From: CAZKXX01 sp964556705
Lineage (GTDB): Bacteria > Acidobacteriota > Terriglobia > UBA7540
Assembly: GCA_964556705.1 (NCBI GenBank)
Contig: CAZKXX010000020.1
Span: 1-44,270, forward strand
DNA length: 44,270 nucleotides
Reading direction: 5' to 3'
Both the position numbers and the translations under genes were made by a program. Shown here in pieces: positions 31,853 through 40,502 of this stretch. Numbering within the stretch: position 1 is the first letter of the stretch; every line of letters starts with the position of its first letter. The notes under the pieces were generated by a model, which made no database searches, was not told where the DNA came from, and saw nothing but the letters and a program-made list of their open reading frames with translations.

Positions 31853-33166
31853 TCACGAAACACCGACGGAGTCTTCCTTTGCGGCCGGCAGTTTCGCAGC
31901 GCGGGCCGTCGCACTCAGTCCCTGCCAGGCGAGCCAGGCGACCACCGGCCCGTATTCAAGGGTCAGAATCCACGGCGCGTCGCGATAGGGAAACCCCGCC
32001 GAATAAGGGATGACCGGCGCGTAGCCGAGCACGCAGACGACGCTCATCAGCAGCCACGGCGCGTTGGGGAAGAAGCACAGGAAGGGGACAGTCCAGGTGA
32101 AGTACCACGGAAAGGCGTTGGGTGAAAGCAGCAGCAGCCCGGCCAGGAGGAGGAAGGAAGCGCGCAACGGCTCGAAGCGACGCCGCACGGTGAAGGCGAC
32201 GAGCCCGAGGACCAGCGTCGCCGCCACAAGTCGCGCCTGGGCGGGGGAATTTCCCGCAACGACGAGCAGGCGAAACAGGCTGTCGTTATTCTCCCACGAC
32301 GAGCCGTACCGGCGGAGACCGTCAAGCAGAGCGGTGCCTGCCTTGGCGTAAGGGAGATAGGCCGCGACGACAAGGGCGGCGAAGAGCGCCGCGTATGCCG
32401 CGCGCGTGTGACGCAAGAAAACCGGCAGCAAAGCCGCCGCGAAAAACTTGGCGAGAAACGACGCCGCCAGCGCCGCAATGGACAGTGCGCCCCGCCCCCT
32501 GATAATAAAATAGCAGGCCAAAAGCAGGGGCGCGATGGCGAGCGAGTCGTGATGACCGCAAAGGGCGAAAGAAATGATGACCGCAGGATTCCAGGCGTAA
32601 GCGAGCACGCGGCACAAGGGCTCGCGCCGAGCGCGGAGAATGAGCAGAAGGATAAGCGCCGAAGCGAGGTCAAGCGCGGTGTAAAGCCGCTTGTAGCCGC
32701 GAAACGTTTCCGCCCAGGTGAAAGACCATTCGCTTAGCGGAGGATAAACTGTGGGCGTGGTGCTTGTCGCGTCGGCTGGATCGTCCCGGGCGCGAAAGCG
32801 TTCGAGTTCCGGAAGCGCGGGATGAACCGCGTAGGGATTGATTCCCGCGCGCTGCACCCGTCCTTCCCAGCCGTAGCGATAGACGTCGCCGGAAAGGCGG
32901 GGAGGCAGGGGCAGCAGGAAAACGCGAAAGATCACGGCGCTGGCGAGAATGACGGTGAGGGCTGACTTTCCGTGCTCGAAACGATAGACGAGCCAAACCG
33001 CCGTGACGTAGGCCACGCCGGCTGCGAGCAGGAGGAGGACGAACTCCGGAACGCGCTGGTCCCAGTCGCTTCGGGCGGCCACTTGGCGAAAGATGGCAGT
33101 CAACGTGCCTGCCAACGCCGCGAGCGCCAGCGTCGAGAAACTGAAGCGGAAGGGGTGTTTTCGCAT
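31853..33166 (-). CDS. GT-C-fold glycosyltransferase-like membrane protein (mannosyltransferase type)
   Basis: 437 residues with about ten membrane helices. The first periplasmic loop has SGDVYRYGWEGRVQRAGINPY, in which the Asp and the G-x-NPY motif are typical of polyprenol-phosphate-dependent mannosyltransferases of the GT87 and DUF2029 kind. ALCGHHDSLAIAPLLLA and LSPNAFPWYFTW are further matches to that fold. It would move a sugar from a lipid carrier to a product outside the membrane. I use ATG 33166 over TTG 33169. It is divergent from a CslA-like GT2 with 134 bases between, suggesting a shared surface-glycan role. Confidence 0.82.
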   Translation of the reverse strand: MRKHPFRFSFSTLALAALAGTLTAIFRQVAARSDWDQRVPEFVLLLLAAGVAYVTAVWLVYRFEHGKSALTVILASAVIFRVFLLPLPPRLSGDVYRYGWEGRVQRAGINPYAVHPALPELERFRARDDPADATSTTPTVYPPLSEWSFTWAETFRGYKRLYTALDLASALILLLILRARREPLCRVLAYAWNPAVIISFALCGHHDSLAIAPLLLACYFIIRGRGALSIAALAASFLAKFFAAALLPVFLRHTRAAYAALFAALVVAAYLPYAKAGTALLDGLRRYGSSWENNDSLFRLLVVAGNSPAQARLVAATLVLGLVAFTVRRRFEPLRASFLLLAGLLLLSPNAFPWYFTWTVPFLCFFPNAPWLLMSVVCVLGYAPVIPYSAGFPYRDAPWILTLEYGPVVAWLAWQGLSATARAAKLPAAKEDSVGVS

Positions 33167-33238
33167 CAAAAGTCAATAGCCGTCAGGGCCGAATTGATCG
33201 CAGCCGGAGACCAGCGCCGCTGTTCCGGCGCCGGTAGA

Positions 33239-33259
33239 TTTTTCCGGCGGCTGGAAAAA
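33239..33259. repeat. Inverted repeat between the two glycosyltransferase genes
   Basis: TTTTTCC and GGAAAAA are perfect arms around a seven-base centre. It is in the shared promoter region of the divergent genes and could be an operator. A T-run precedes and an A-run follows, so it could also terminate in either direction, but only weakly. Confidence 0.45.
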
Positions 33260-33300
33260 ACGAACCAAGAGACAGGATAAAAAATCTGCTGATCAACAAC

Positions 33301-34902
33301 ATGTTGGGAGTACCCAATTTTGCTGTCCAGCTCTTTCGCGAGGCTTTCCAGAAAGACCCATTCCAGGGCGTCTATGAGCCGAACGCATTCGATCTGGCCA
33401 TCGTCATCCCGTACTTTATCATCCTGATTCTCCTCTCGATCTACGGGATTCACCGATACCACCTCACTTACCTTTACCTCAAGAACCGCCACAGGCTCCC
33501 GAAGCCGCCAGGCCGATTTGAGGAACTCCCGCGCGTCACCGTGCAGCTTCCCATCTATAACGAGCGGTACGTCGTGGGGCGGTTGCTGGAAGCGGTCACG
33601 CGGTTCGACTACCCACGGGAGAAGCTCGAGATTCAGGTGCTCGACGACTCGACGGACGATACGCGGCGCGTTGCATCCGAGCTGGTGGCCGAATACGCGC
33701 GCGCGGGCGTGCCCATTTCCTATCACCACCGGCCCCACCGGCACGGGTTCAAGGCCGGCGCGCTGGAAGAGGGGCTCGAAAAGGCGACGGGCGAGTTCAT
33801 CGCCATCTTCGACGCGGACTTCGTCCCGCCTCCCGACACGCTCCAGCGCATGGTCCACTACTTCACGGAGCCGCGGGTCGGCGCCGTACAGGGGCGATGG
33901 ACGTGGATTAACCGCCACTCTTCGGCGCTGACCGAGGTGGAGGCCGTGATGCTCGACGGCCACTTCGTCATCGAGCACGGCGCGCGGAATTTCTCCGGAC
34001 GCTTCTTCAACTTCAACGGGACCGCGGGCATGTGGCGCCGCGAGGCGATCGAAGACGCCGGCGGCTGGCAGCACGACACGTTGACGGAGGACACGGACCT
34101 CAGCTATCGCGCGCAGCTTCGGGGCTGGAAGTTCGTTTATGACCCGACGTTGGAGTGTCCTTCCGAGCTTCCCGTGGAGGTCAACGCTTTCAAGAGCCAG
34201 CAGGCGCGCTGGGCGAAGGGACTCATCCAGGTGGCGCGCAAACTGCTGCCGGCCATCTGGCAGAGCCCGCAACCGCTCGCCGTCAAGGTTGAAGCCACTT
34301 TCCACCTGACGGCAAACCTCGCGTATCCGATGATGGTCGCGTTTTCTCTGATCCTGCTTCCGGCAATGATCGTCCGGTTTTCGCAGGGTGGGCTCTCAAT
34401 GCTCTACCTCGACCTGCCGCTCTTCGTCGCCTCGTCGTGTTCCTTCTCGACCTTTTACGCCGTGGCGCAGCGCGAACTCTATCCGCGAGAGTGGCGCCGC
34501 CGGCTGAAGTACATCCCGTTCCTGATGGCGACGGGCATTGGCCTGGCCGTCTCGAACGCGCGCGCGGTTGTCGAAGCGCTCCTGGGCAGGCCTTCCGAGT
34601 TCGTGCGAACGCCGAAGTTCTGCGTTCGGGGGCGGAATGACAGTTGGGAGCGCAAGACCTACCTCAACCGGGCGAACCTCATTTCTGCAATCGAGCTGGG
34701 TCTGGCGGCGTATTTCGTGGCGGCAACGACCTACGCCCTTCGCCTGGAGAACTACCTCGCCGCGCCCTTCCTGCTCCTTTTCCTCATTGGATATTCGTAT
34801 ATGGGGACGATGTCGCTGCTCCAGACTCCGGTCCGGCGGCTGTGGGCGGAGTGGCTCGGCGGGGACGGCCCGCGCCCTCGCGACCCCGAGCCCGCCACAT
34901 AG
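33301..34902 (+). CDS. CslA-like family 2 glycosyltransferase (processive beta-glycan synthase type)
   Basis: 533 residues. One membrane helix near the start (31-50), cytoplasmic GT2 domain with VQLPIYNE, DDSTDD (115-120), DAD (171-173), TEDTD (262-266) and QQARW (300-304), then at least five membrane helices. The D,D,D,QxxRW signature is that of processive synthases; resemblance is closest to glucomannan-type enzymes (CslA) rather than bacterial cellulose synthase, since there is no PilZ domain. It would make and export a beta-linked polysaccharide. The start codon sits in the palindrome CAACATGTTG and has no Shine-Dalgarno sequence. The M24 peptidase gene begins 95 bases downstream. Confidence 0.9.
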   Translation: MLGVPNFAVQLFREAFQKDPFQGVYEPNAFDLAIVIPYFIILILLSIYGIHRYHLTYLYLKNRHRLPKPPGRFEELPRVTVQLPIYNERYVVGRLLEAVTRFDYPREKLEIQVLDDSTDDTRRVASELVAEYARAGVPISYHHRPHRHGFKAGALEEGLEKATGEFIAIFDADFVPPPDTLQRMVHYFTEPRVGAVQGRWTWINRHSSALTEVEAVMLDGHFVIEHGARNFSGRFFNFNGTAGMWRREAIEDAGGWQHDTLTEDTDLSYRAQLRGWKFVYDPTLECPSELPVEVNAFKSQQARWAKGLIQVARKLLPAIWQSPQPLAVKVEATFHLTANLAYPMMVAFSLILLPAMIVRFSQGGLSMLYLDLPLFVASSCSFSTFYAVAQRELYPREWRRRLKYIPFLMATGIGLAVSNARAVVEALLGRPSEFVRTPKFCVRGRNDSWERKTYLNRANLISAIELGLAAYFVAATTYALRLENYLAAPFLLLFLIGYSYMGTMSLLQTPVRRLWAEWLGGDGPRPRDPEPAT

Positions 34903-34997
34903 CCGCGGCTTCGACTTCACCTGTCGCGATGCGATTCCAGGTGACCTCGCTTGACGGGGAGAGTATCCTTTCCTTCTTTTTAAGGAGGGAGGCGTTC

Positions 34998-36353
34998 ATG
35001 GTGTCGCGACGGGTTTTTCACTCGGTGCTGGTGCTCGTGACGTTGCTGGCGGTCCTTCCGGCGCTCGCCTGGGAACGCGAGCCGCTGGAGGCGTTCCGCG
35101 AGCGGCGGGCCCGGCTGGTTCGTGAACTGGGCGGTGACGGGGTTGTCGTCGCCTTCGGTTTTCGAGAGCACGACATCGGGGTTTCGACCACCCGCTTCCG
35201 GCAGAACGAGACTTTCTACTATCTGACGGGCTGGATCGAGCCGGACGCCATGCTGCTGCTGGTGCCGCGAGTCACGCGCGACGCAAACGGCAATGCGCGG
35301 GTTGAGCTGGACCGCGAAATCCTCTTCCTGCCCCCGCGCGACGTGACGCAGGAGAAGTGGACGGGTCCCAAACTCGCACCCGGCGACCCGGACGCGCTCG
35401 AGCGTACCGGCTTCGGGGCGGTCAAGTCCATTGGGCAGTTTACCGCTGAACTTCAGGAAGCGCTGAAATCGTTCAACAAAATCTACACGCAGGTTACACC
35501 GCAGCCCGAAGCGGGTGAGGAATGCTTCGTCGAGGAGATGAACGCTCGACTGGCCAAGCTGGCACCGCTCGCCACGCTGGCGGACTTCCGCTCCACGGTC
35601 ACCCGGATGCGAATGGTGAAGACGCCGGGCGAAATCGCGCTGCTGCGCAAGGCGACTGAGGCGTCCATCGAGGCGCACCTGGCGGCGCTGAAGACCGTCA
35701 AGCCCGGCGTGTACGAATACGAAGTGGCGGCGCGGATGAAGTACGAATTTGAGCGCTTGGGTTGTGAATTTCCAGCCTATCCGCCCATCGTGGGCTCGGG
35801 GTTCTTCTCGACGGTGCTCCACTACGGCCAGAACGACCGCCTGATGGAAGCAGGCGACGTGGTGGTCATGGACGTGGCCGGCGCCTACGGCGGGTACGCG
35901 AGTGACATCACGCGGACGCTCCCGGTGAGCGGAAAGTTCACGCCGCGCCAGAGGGAAATCTATGAAATCGTGCTGGGCGCGCAGAACGCCGCGCTCGCCG
36001 CTGCCCGCCCCGGGGTCTATCTGGGCCGCGCCGGCACGAAGGGACTGCACCAGATTGCGTATGAGTACATCAATACTCATGGGAAGGATCAGAAGGGCCG
36101 TCCGTTGGGCCAGTATTTCATCCATGGCCTCAGCCACTCATTGGGTTTGAATGTTCACGATCCTTTCGATTACACGCAGCCCCTTCAGCCGGGCATGGTC
36201 CTGACGGTCGAGCCGGGCATCTATATTCCCGAAGAAAACCTTGGGGTTCGGATCGAGGACGTCATCCTCATCACCGAAGATGGATACGAACTGCTGACCC
36301 GGCGCCTGCCTCGAACGGTCGAGGAAATCGAGCGGCGGATGGCGGAGCAGTAG
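34998..36353 (+). CDS. Secreted M24 family aminopeptidase (Xaa-Pro aminopeptidase type)
   Basis: 451 residues from ATG 34998, chosen for the strong AAGGAGGG site and because it yields a signal peptide (SRRVFHSVLVLVTLLAVLPA). The N-terminal domain has the aminopeptidase P pattern RQNETFYYLTGW. The dinuclear metal site is complete: VMDVAGAYGGYASDITRT (two Asp), HGLSHSLGLNVHD (His), VEPGIY and RIEDVI (two Glu). It should cut the residue before Pro at the N-terminus of peptides, in the periplasm or outside. Length is normal. It follows the GT2 gene but is separated by 95 bases. Confidence 0.94.
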   Translation: MVSRRVFHSVLVLVTLLAVLPALAWEREPLEAFRERRARLVRELGGDGVVVAFGFREHDIGVSTTRFRQNETFYYLTGWIEPDAMLLLVPRVTRDANGNARVELDREILFLPPRDVTQEKWTGPKLAPGDPDALERTGFGAVKSIGQFTAELQEALKSFNKIYTQVTPQPEAGEECFVEEMNARLAKLAPLATLADFRSTVTRMRMVKTPGEIALLRKATEASIEAHLAALKTVKPGVYEYEVAARMKYEFERLGCEFPAYPPIVGSGFFSTVLHYGQNDRLMEAGDVVVMDVAGAYGGYASDITRTLPVSGKFTPRQREIYEIVLGAQNAALAAARPGVYLGRAGTKGLHQIAYEYINTHGKDQKGRPLGQYFIHGLSHSLGLNVHDPFDYTQPLQPGMVLTVEPGIYIPEENLGVRIEDVILITEDGYELLTRRLPRTVEEIERRMAEQ

Positions 36354-36429
36354 GCGCAGACGACAGCCGCCCCGGGGGTACGCCGGGACGCTGCTTGGAG
36401 GTGTCGTCGCTTCGGTCTGCGTGCGGCTA

Positions 36430-36458
36430 TTGTCATCTGCTGGCCGATGTGTTATATA
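36430..36458 (+). promoter_or_regulatory. Promoter of mglA
   Basis: TTGTCA (36430-36435), 17-base spacer, TATATA (36453-36458). The leader to the GTG start would be about 120 bases. Two overlapping inverted-repeat pairs (CGCAGAC/GTCTGCG and GACGACA/TGTCGTC) lie just upstream, between the aminopeptidase stop and this promoter. Confidence 0.6.
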
Positions 36459-36566
36459 CGGCCCCTCGGTAAGGCTTGGGGACCTGCGACCCCGGCGCGA
36501 CTCGGCTTGGCTGGGCGGCCGGCTTCTCCCTAGTGTTCATGCACCGGACCTGGGAGCGAGGATTCG

Positions 36567-36582
36567 GAGAAGGGAACTTCTC
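36567..36582 (+). promoter_or_regulatory. Hairpin overlapping the ribosome site of mglA
   Basis: GAGAAG and CTTCTC pair perfectly around GGAA, and the GTG start codon follows after three bases. The purine-rich AAGGG stretch that could bind the ribosome is half in the stem and half in the loop, so folding could lower translation. Confidence 0.45.
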
Positions 36583-36585
36583 TCG

Positions 36586-37170
36586 GTGAGCTTCATCAAC
36601 TTTGCGGCGCGAGAAATAAACTGCAAGATCGTCTATTACGGGGCAGGGTTGGGCGGCAAGACGACCAACTTGCAGTGGATCTTCGACCAGACGCTCGGGA
36701 AGAAGGGCGGGAAAATGATCTCGCTCGCCACCGAGACGGATCGCACCCTGTTTTTTGACTTCCTTCCCCTTGACCTCGGCACGGTGCGCGGCTTCAAGAC
36801 GCGGTTTCACCTCTACACGGTTCCGGGCCAGGTGTTCTACGACGCCAGCCGCAAGCTGATTCTGCGGGGCGTGGACGGAGTCATATTCGTCGCCGATTCG
36901 CAGGAAGAGCGCATGGATGCCAACTTCGAAGCGCTCGAAAACCTGAACGAGAACCTCAAGGAACACGGCTACGATTTCATGAAAGTCCCTTACGTCCTTC
37001 AGCTCAACAAACGCGACTTGCCCAGCGCCCTGCCTGTCGAGGAGCTGAAAAAAGCCCTGGTGAAAAAGAACGAGCCCGTTTTCGAAGCGGTGGCCTTTCA
37101 GGGGACCGGCGTTTTTGAAACGCTCAAGGAGTGCGGTCGACTGGTCCTCGCTGAACTGAAGAAAGGCTAG
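36586..37170 (+). CDS. mglA: MglA-type small GTPase (cell polarity and gliding)
   Basis: 194 residues from GTG 36586. The N-terminus SFINFAAREINCKIVYYGAG is close to Myxococcus xanthus MglA. GTPase motifs: GAGLGGKT (19-26), TDRTLFFDFLP, TVPGQ (78-82, the MglA-type G3), and NKRD (141-144). The protein ends at ELKKG, normal length. MglA sets the leading pole and drives gliding or type IV pilus reversal in Myxococcus, and similar proteins are found in many phyla. No mglB (GAP) gene is present in the window. The next gene is convergent, 21 bases away. Confidence 0.95.
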   Translation: MSFINFAAREINCKIVYYGAGLGGKTTNLQWIFDQTLGKKGGKMISLATETDRTLFFDFLPLDLGTVRGFKTRFHLYTVPGQVFYDASRKLILRGVDGVIFVADSQEERMDANFEALENLNENLKEHGYDFMKVPYVLQLNKRDLPSALPVEELKKALVKKNEPVFEAVAFQGTGVFETLKECGRLVLAELKKG

Positions 37171-37191
37171 CTTCTCCCTTTCCGTTCCCCC

Positions 37192-38682
37192 TTACACCTG
37201 GCTCGAACTTCCTTCGTAGGCGTGGGTCAGTTCGAAGAAGTGATGGCCCATGATGGCAAGCGTCAGCGCCTTGTCGAGGTGGTGGCGGTGTCGTCGCGCC
37301 GTCTCGACGATGAATTTCCAGTATTCCTTCCGGTAATTGCTGCGCAAACCTTGCCTCCAAAGTGACCGGACCACGGCGAGCACGTCGGACGGCGTAATGG
37401 GCGCCCGCGCCGCGGCGCCCAAATGCGACAGGTAGGTGGAAGCGCGCTCGAAGTACTCCGCGGGACTGTAAATCGTCTTCAGAATGCGCCGGTAGCCTTC
37501 GAGCAGCTGATTCGGGTCCATGCGCGGGACAAAATTCAGATCGAGCGGCGTGTTGCTTCCCAGACTCTCGCGGAGGAGCCGTCCCTCCGCTTTCAGCCGC
37601 CGCCAGAGCTGAGTGTTCGGAAGGGCGGTCAGCAGTCCCACCATGGAGAGCGGAATCGCGCCCTCGCGGATGAACTGGATCTGGCGGTCGAAGACGTCGG
37701 GCGGATCATTATCGAAGCCCACGATGAAGCCCGCCATCACCTCGATCCCGTGCGACTGGATGAGCCGCACGCTTTCGAGCAAGTCCTTGCGCAGGTTCTG
37801 AAACTTCGTCGTTTCCTTCAGGCTCTCCGCCACCGGCGTCTCGATTCCCAGGAAGACGCGGGTGAAGTGGGCTTCGCGCATCTGGCGCAGAAGTTCGACA
37901 TCCTCGGCGAGGTTCAGCGAGGCCTCGGTGAAGAGTGAAAAAGGGAACTTGTGATCGCGCACCCACTTCACCAGGTGGGGAAGAAGGTTTTTCACGCATT
38001 TCTTGTTTCCGATGAAGTTGTCGTCCACCAGGAAGACCGGGCCGCGCCAGCGGCGGCTGTAAAGCAGGTCGAATTCGGCCAGGATCTGTTCCGGCGTTTT
38101 GGTGCGCGGGCGCCGGCCGTAGATCTCGATAATGTCGCAGAACTCGCAGGTGAAAGGGCAGCCGCGCGAAAACTGCACCGCCATGGCGCTGTAGGGCCGC
38201 GGGCTGATCAGATGGAGATGCGGCAGGGGGACCTTCGTAAGGTCGGGCAGTTGCGGGCTGACGTAGTGTCGTCGCGCCTCTCCCCTTTCCAGGTCCGCCG
38301 CCAGCTCCGAAATGATTTCCTCCGCCTCGCCTTCCACGACGTGGTCGGCTTCGCCGATGGCCGGGTCCTGCGCGCTGGCGATCGGGCCGCCCACCACCGT
38401 GCGCAGCCCGCGCCGTTTGCAGCGGGCGATCTGCGCCTTCATCGAAGGGCCCTGCACCATCATGCCGCTGAAAAAGACCACATCGGCCCAATCGAGGTCT
38501 GAGTCTTTGACCGGCCGGACATTCATGTCCACCAGGCGCCGCTCCCAGCCCGCGGGAAGCAGCGCGGAAACCGTCAGAAGGCCCAGCGGCGGATACGCTG
38601 AACGTTTGCCCTGAAACGGCAGCGCGTGTCGGAAGCTCCAAAAGGTGTCCGGGAACTCGGGGTAAACCATGAGGACTTTCAT
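37192..38682 (-). CDS. B12-binding radical SAM protein, HpnP-like with DUF4070-type C-terminus
   Basis: 496 residues. The N-terminal cobalamin-binding region is MKVLMVYPEFPDTFWSF, PPLGLLTVSALLP, FFSGMMVQGPSMKAQI and VVGGPIAS. The radical-SAM cluster is RGCPFTCEFCDI (Cys175, 179, 182). The C-terminal third (GLLTALPNTQLWRRL, YSPAEYFERA, RKEYWKFI) fits DUF4070. The start with FWSF and the overall order recall HpnP, which methylates hopanoids at C-2. Many relatives have other or unknown roles, so I keep the call general. Squalene-hopene genes are not in the window. It is convergent with mglA and has no operon partner here. Confidence 0.88.
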   Translation of the reverse strand: MKVLMVYPEFPDTFWSFRHALPFQGKRSAYPPLGLLTVSALLPAGWERRLVDMNVRPVKDSDLDWADVVFFSGMMVQGPSMKAQIARCKRRGLRTVVGGPIASAQDPAIGEADHVVEGEAEEIISELAADLERGEARRHYVSPQLPDLTKVPLPHLHLISPRPYSAMAVQFSRGCPFTCEFCDIIEIYGRRPRTKTPEQILAEFDLLYSRRWRGPVFLVDDNFIGNKKCVKNLLPHLVKWVRDHKFPFSLFTEASLNLAEDVELLRQMREAHFTRVFLGIETPVAESLKETTKFQNLRKDLLESVRLIQSHGIEVMAGFIVGFDNDPPDVFDRQIQFIREGAIPLSMVGLLTALPNTQLWRRLKAEGRLLRESLGSNTPLDLNFVPRMDPNQLLEGYRRILKTIYSPAEYFERASTYLSHLGAAARAPITPSDVLAVVRSLWRQGLRSNYRKEYWKFIVETARRHRHHLDKALTLAIMGHHFFELTHAYEGSSSQV

Positions 38683-39014
38683 CGGGAATCCTCCGTGAAC
38701 TGGCCTCCCGTGCGCCCTGCTCTCGCACGAGCCCGAAGCCCCGCTTCCGTCAGAATCAGGCTTCTTGCGGAAATACCACCCGATGCGCGTCGCGGTTGGC
38801 TGGGATGCTTCGCGAGTTTACCATGGAATGGTGGGTTTCTATCTTCAGTATTTCGGATTTTCGTCCTCCCGGCCTGGCGGGGACCGGAAGGCTTGACGCG
38901 CTTCATCGGGAGAGGGTGCCGCGCCACTTCTCGGACCTCTCTGGAATTTCTCCGTCGAGTGGGGTAAACTCCGCCCAGCGGTTTCTCCGAACAGACGTTA
39001 CGCAGAGGCAGCGC
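38683..39014. other. 332-base spacer between divergent genes
   Basis: It separates the radical SAM gene from the first tandem membrane paralogue. Several short frames are open, none with coding character. A TTGACG at about 38893 has no good -10 at the right distance. I see no RNA hairpin strong enough to name. Confidence 0.5.
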
Positions 39015-39686
39015 ATGCACGACTCCGCATCGAATTCCCCGGTTTCCATCCCTCGGCTCATTTTGATTCCGGCGGTCATCACGCTCGCCGTCACCATTTT
39101 GCGCCTCGTCGGCGAACTTCAGAATTGGTCGCCACTCCTTTTCGGCAAGGAGGCGGGCGGCGGAGCGGCCGTGGTGGGAATTGCCTGGCTGCCGTTCATC
39201 TTCGGCCCTTACTTCGCCGTCAAGCTGGTCCAGGCGGGCGAGGGTCCGAGGAGCGTCGGCAAGGCGGTGGGATGGACACTCCTGGGGCTTGCGGCGCTCG
39301 TTATCGGCGTCTTCGTGGGGTTTGCCCCACAGATTGACTTTCCCGGGAAAATGGCGGCCGGCTACGTCCTGATAGCCTCGGCCGCGCTGCTCTTCTACCC
39401 GGGATGGCCGAAACTTTTCAAAACGCTTCTGGCGTACGCCTATGCCGCCCGGATCCCGGTCGCTGTCGTGATGATGCTGGCGATTTACGGCAACTGGGGG
39501 ACTCACTACGACGCGCCTCCGCCGAATTACACCGGTCCGGCCGACCCCCTGGGGAAATTTTTCGTCATCGGCTTTCTTCCTCAGATGATTGTCTGGGTCG
39601 GTTACACGCTTTTCGTGGGTTCGCTTTTCGGCGCCATCGCCGCGGCCATCGCCGGGCGCAGCAAGGCCGCGCAGGCCTCGGTCTAG
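39015..39686 (+). CDS. Membrane protein of unknown function, tandem paralogue 1
   Basis: 223 residues from ATG 39015 (AGAGG upstream). About six membrane helices. Key conserved segments shared with the next gene are ITLAVTxxRLxGEL in helix 1, FGPYFAVKL in helix 2, YAARIPVAVVMMLAIY in helix 5, the loop GNWGTHYDAPPP, and GFLPQMIVWVGYTLF in the last helix. I do not recognise a named family. The GNWGTHYDA loop is an unusual His/Asp/Trp-rich signature and could bind a metal or lipid. It is separated from its paralogue by 64 bases. Confidence 0.8.
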   Translation: MHDSASNSPVSIPRLILIPAVITLAVTILRLVGELQNWSPLLFGKEAGGGAAVVGIAWLPFIFGPYFAVKLVQAGEGPRSVGKAVGWTLLGLAALVIGVFVGFAPQIDFPGKMAAGYVLIASAALLFYPGWPKLFKTLLAYAYAARIPVAVVMMLAIYGNWGTHYDAPPPNYTGPADPLGKFFVIGFLPQMIVWVGYTLFVGSLFGAIAAAIAGRSKAAQASV

Positions 39687-39750
39687 AACCCGGCCGGCGC
39701 TTCGCGCGGTCCGGCCGGCGTCGCACGTCCTGCGCCCCTGTTACTCCTCT

Positions 39751-40446
39751 ATGGCCTCACGTCCATTTGCCCCGGAGGAAGTCCTCGCGAAGGAGGTGTC
39801 TCCGCCACTTCCCGTCAGCATCCTCCGTCTGGTGGCGGTCCCGGCGCTCATTACGCTTGCTGTAACGCTGATGCGCCTCGCCGGCGAATTGCGGGGAGGG
39901 TCTGGCCCCTGGTTCAACCGTACGACGGGAGCCTCGATCGTCGGCATCACCTGGCTGGTCCCGGTGTTCGGCATCTACTTCGCGCTCAAGTTGAAGAAGC
40001 TGGGGCGGCGGCCTCAATCTTTCGCGGGCGCTTTCGGCTACAGCCTGCTCGGCGCGCTGGTGCTGATCGCGGCGGCGTTTCTGCCTGACTTTCTCGGAAT
40101 CGAATGGGATTTCTATGGCCGCCTTCTTTATGCGTGGCTGTTCTTCGCCGTGGCGGCGGGCGTGACCTGGCGCGGCTGGCCGGAGCTCTGGCAGGCGCTC
40201 GTCGTTTATGGCTACGCCGCCCGGGTCCCGGTCGTCATCGTGATGTTCCTGGCCTTTCGGGGAAACTGGGGCACACACTATGACGCGGTGCCGCCGGATT
40301 TTCCCGGGATGGCTTTCTGGCCGAAATTCCTCTGGCTCGGTTTCTTCCCTCAGTTAATCCTCTGGGTCGCTTTCACGGTGCTGGCGGGAATGTTCTTCGG
40401 CACCCTGGTGGCGGGGATTGCCCGCCTGCGAGATGTTTCACTTTGA
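39751..40446 (+). CDS. Membrane protein of unknown function, tandem paralogue 2
   Basis: 231 residues from ATG 39751. It shares order and motifs with the preceding gene: VPALITLAVTLMRLAGEL, FGIYFALKL, YAARVPVVIVMFLAFRGNWGTHYDAVPPDF (a continuous match across the loop) and GFFPQLILWVAFTVL. The N-terminus (FAPEEVLAKEVSPPLP) is different and somewhat longer. The two copies differ widely outside the motifs, so the duplication is old. They probably act together or in a hetero-oligomer. Function unknown. Confidence 0.8.
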   Translation: MASRPFAPEEVLAKEVSPPLPVSILRLVAVPALITLAVTLMRLAGELRGGSGPWFNRTTGASIVGITWLVPVFGIYFALKLKKLGRRPQSFAGAFGYSLLGALVLIAAAFLPDFLGIEWDFYGRLLYAWLFFAVAAGVTWRGWPELWQALVVYGYAARVPVVIVMFLAFRGNWGTHYDAVPPDFPGMAFWPKFLWLGFFPQLILWVAFTVLAGMFFGTLVAGIARLRDVSL

Positions 40447-40502
40447 GACTAGTTTAAGCCTCGCCATCCTCAGCCTCGAAGGCTCCCGGCTGAAGGCGAC
40501 GC

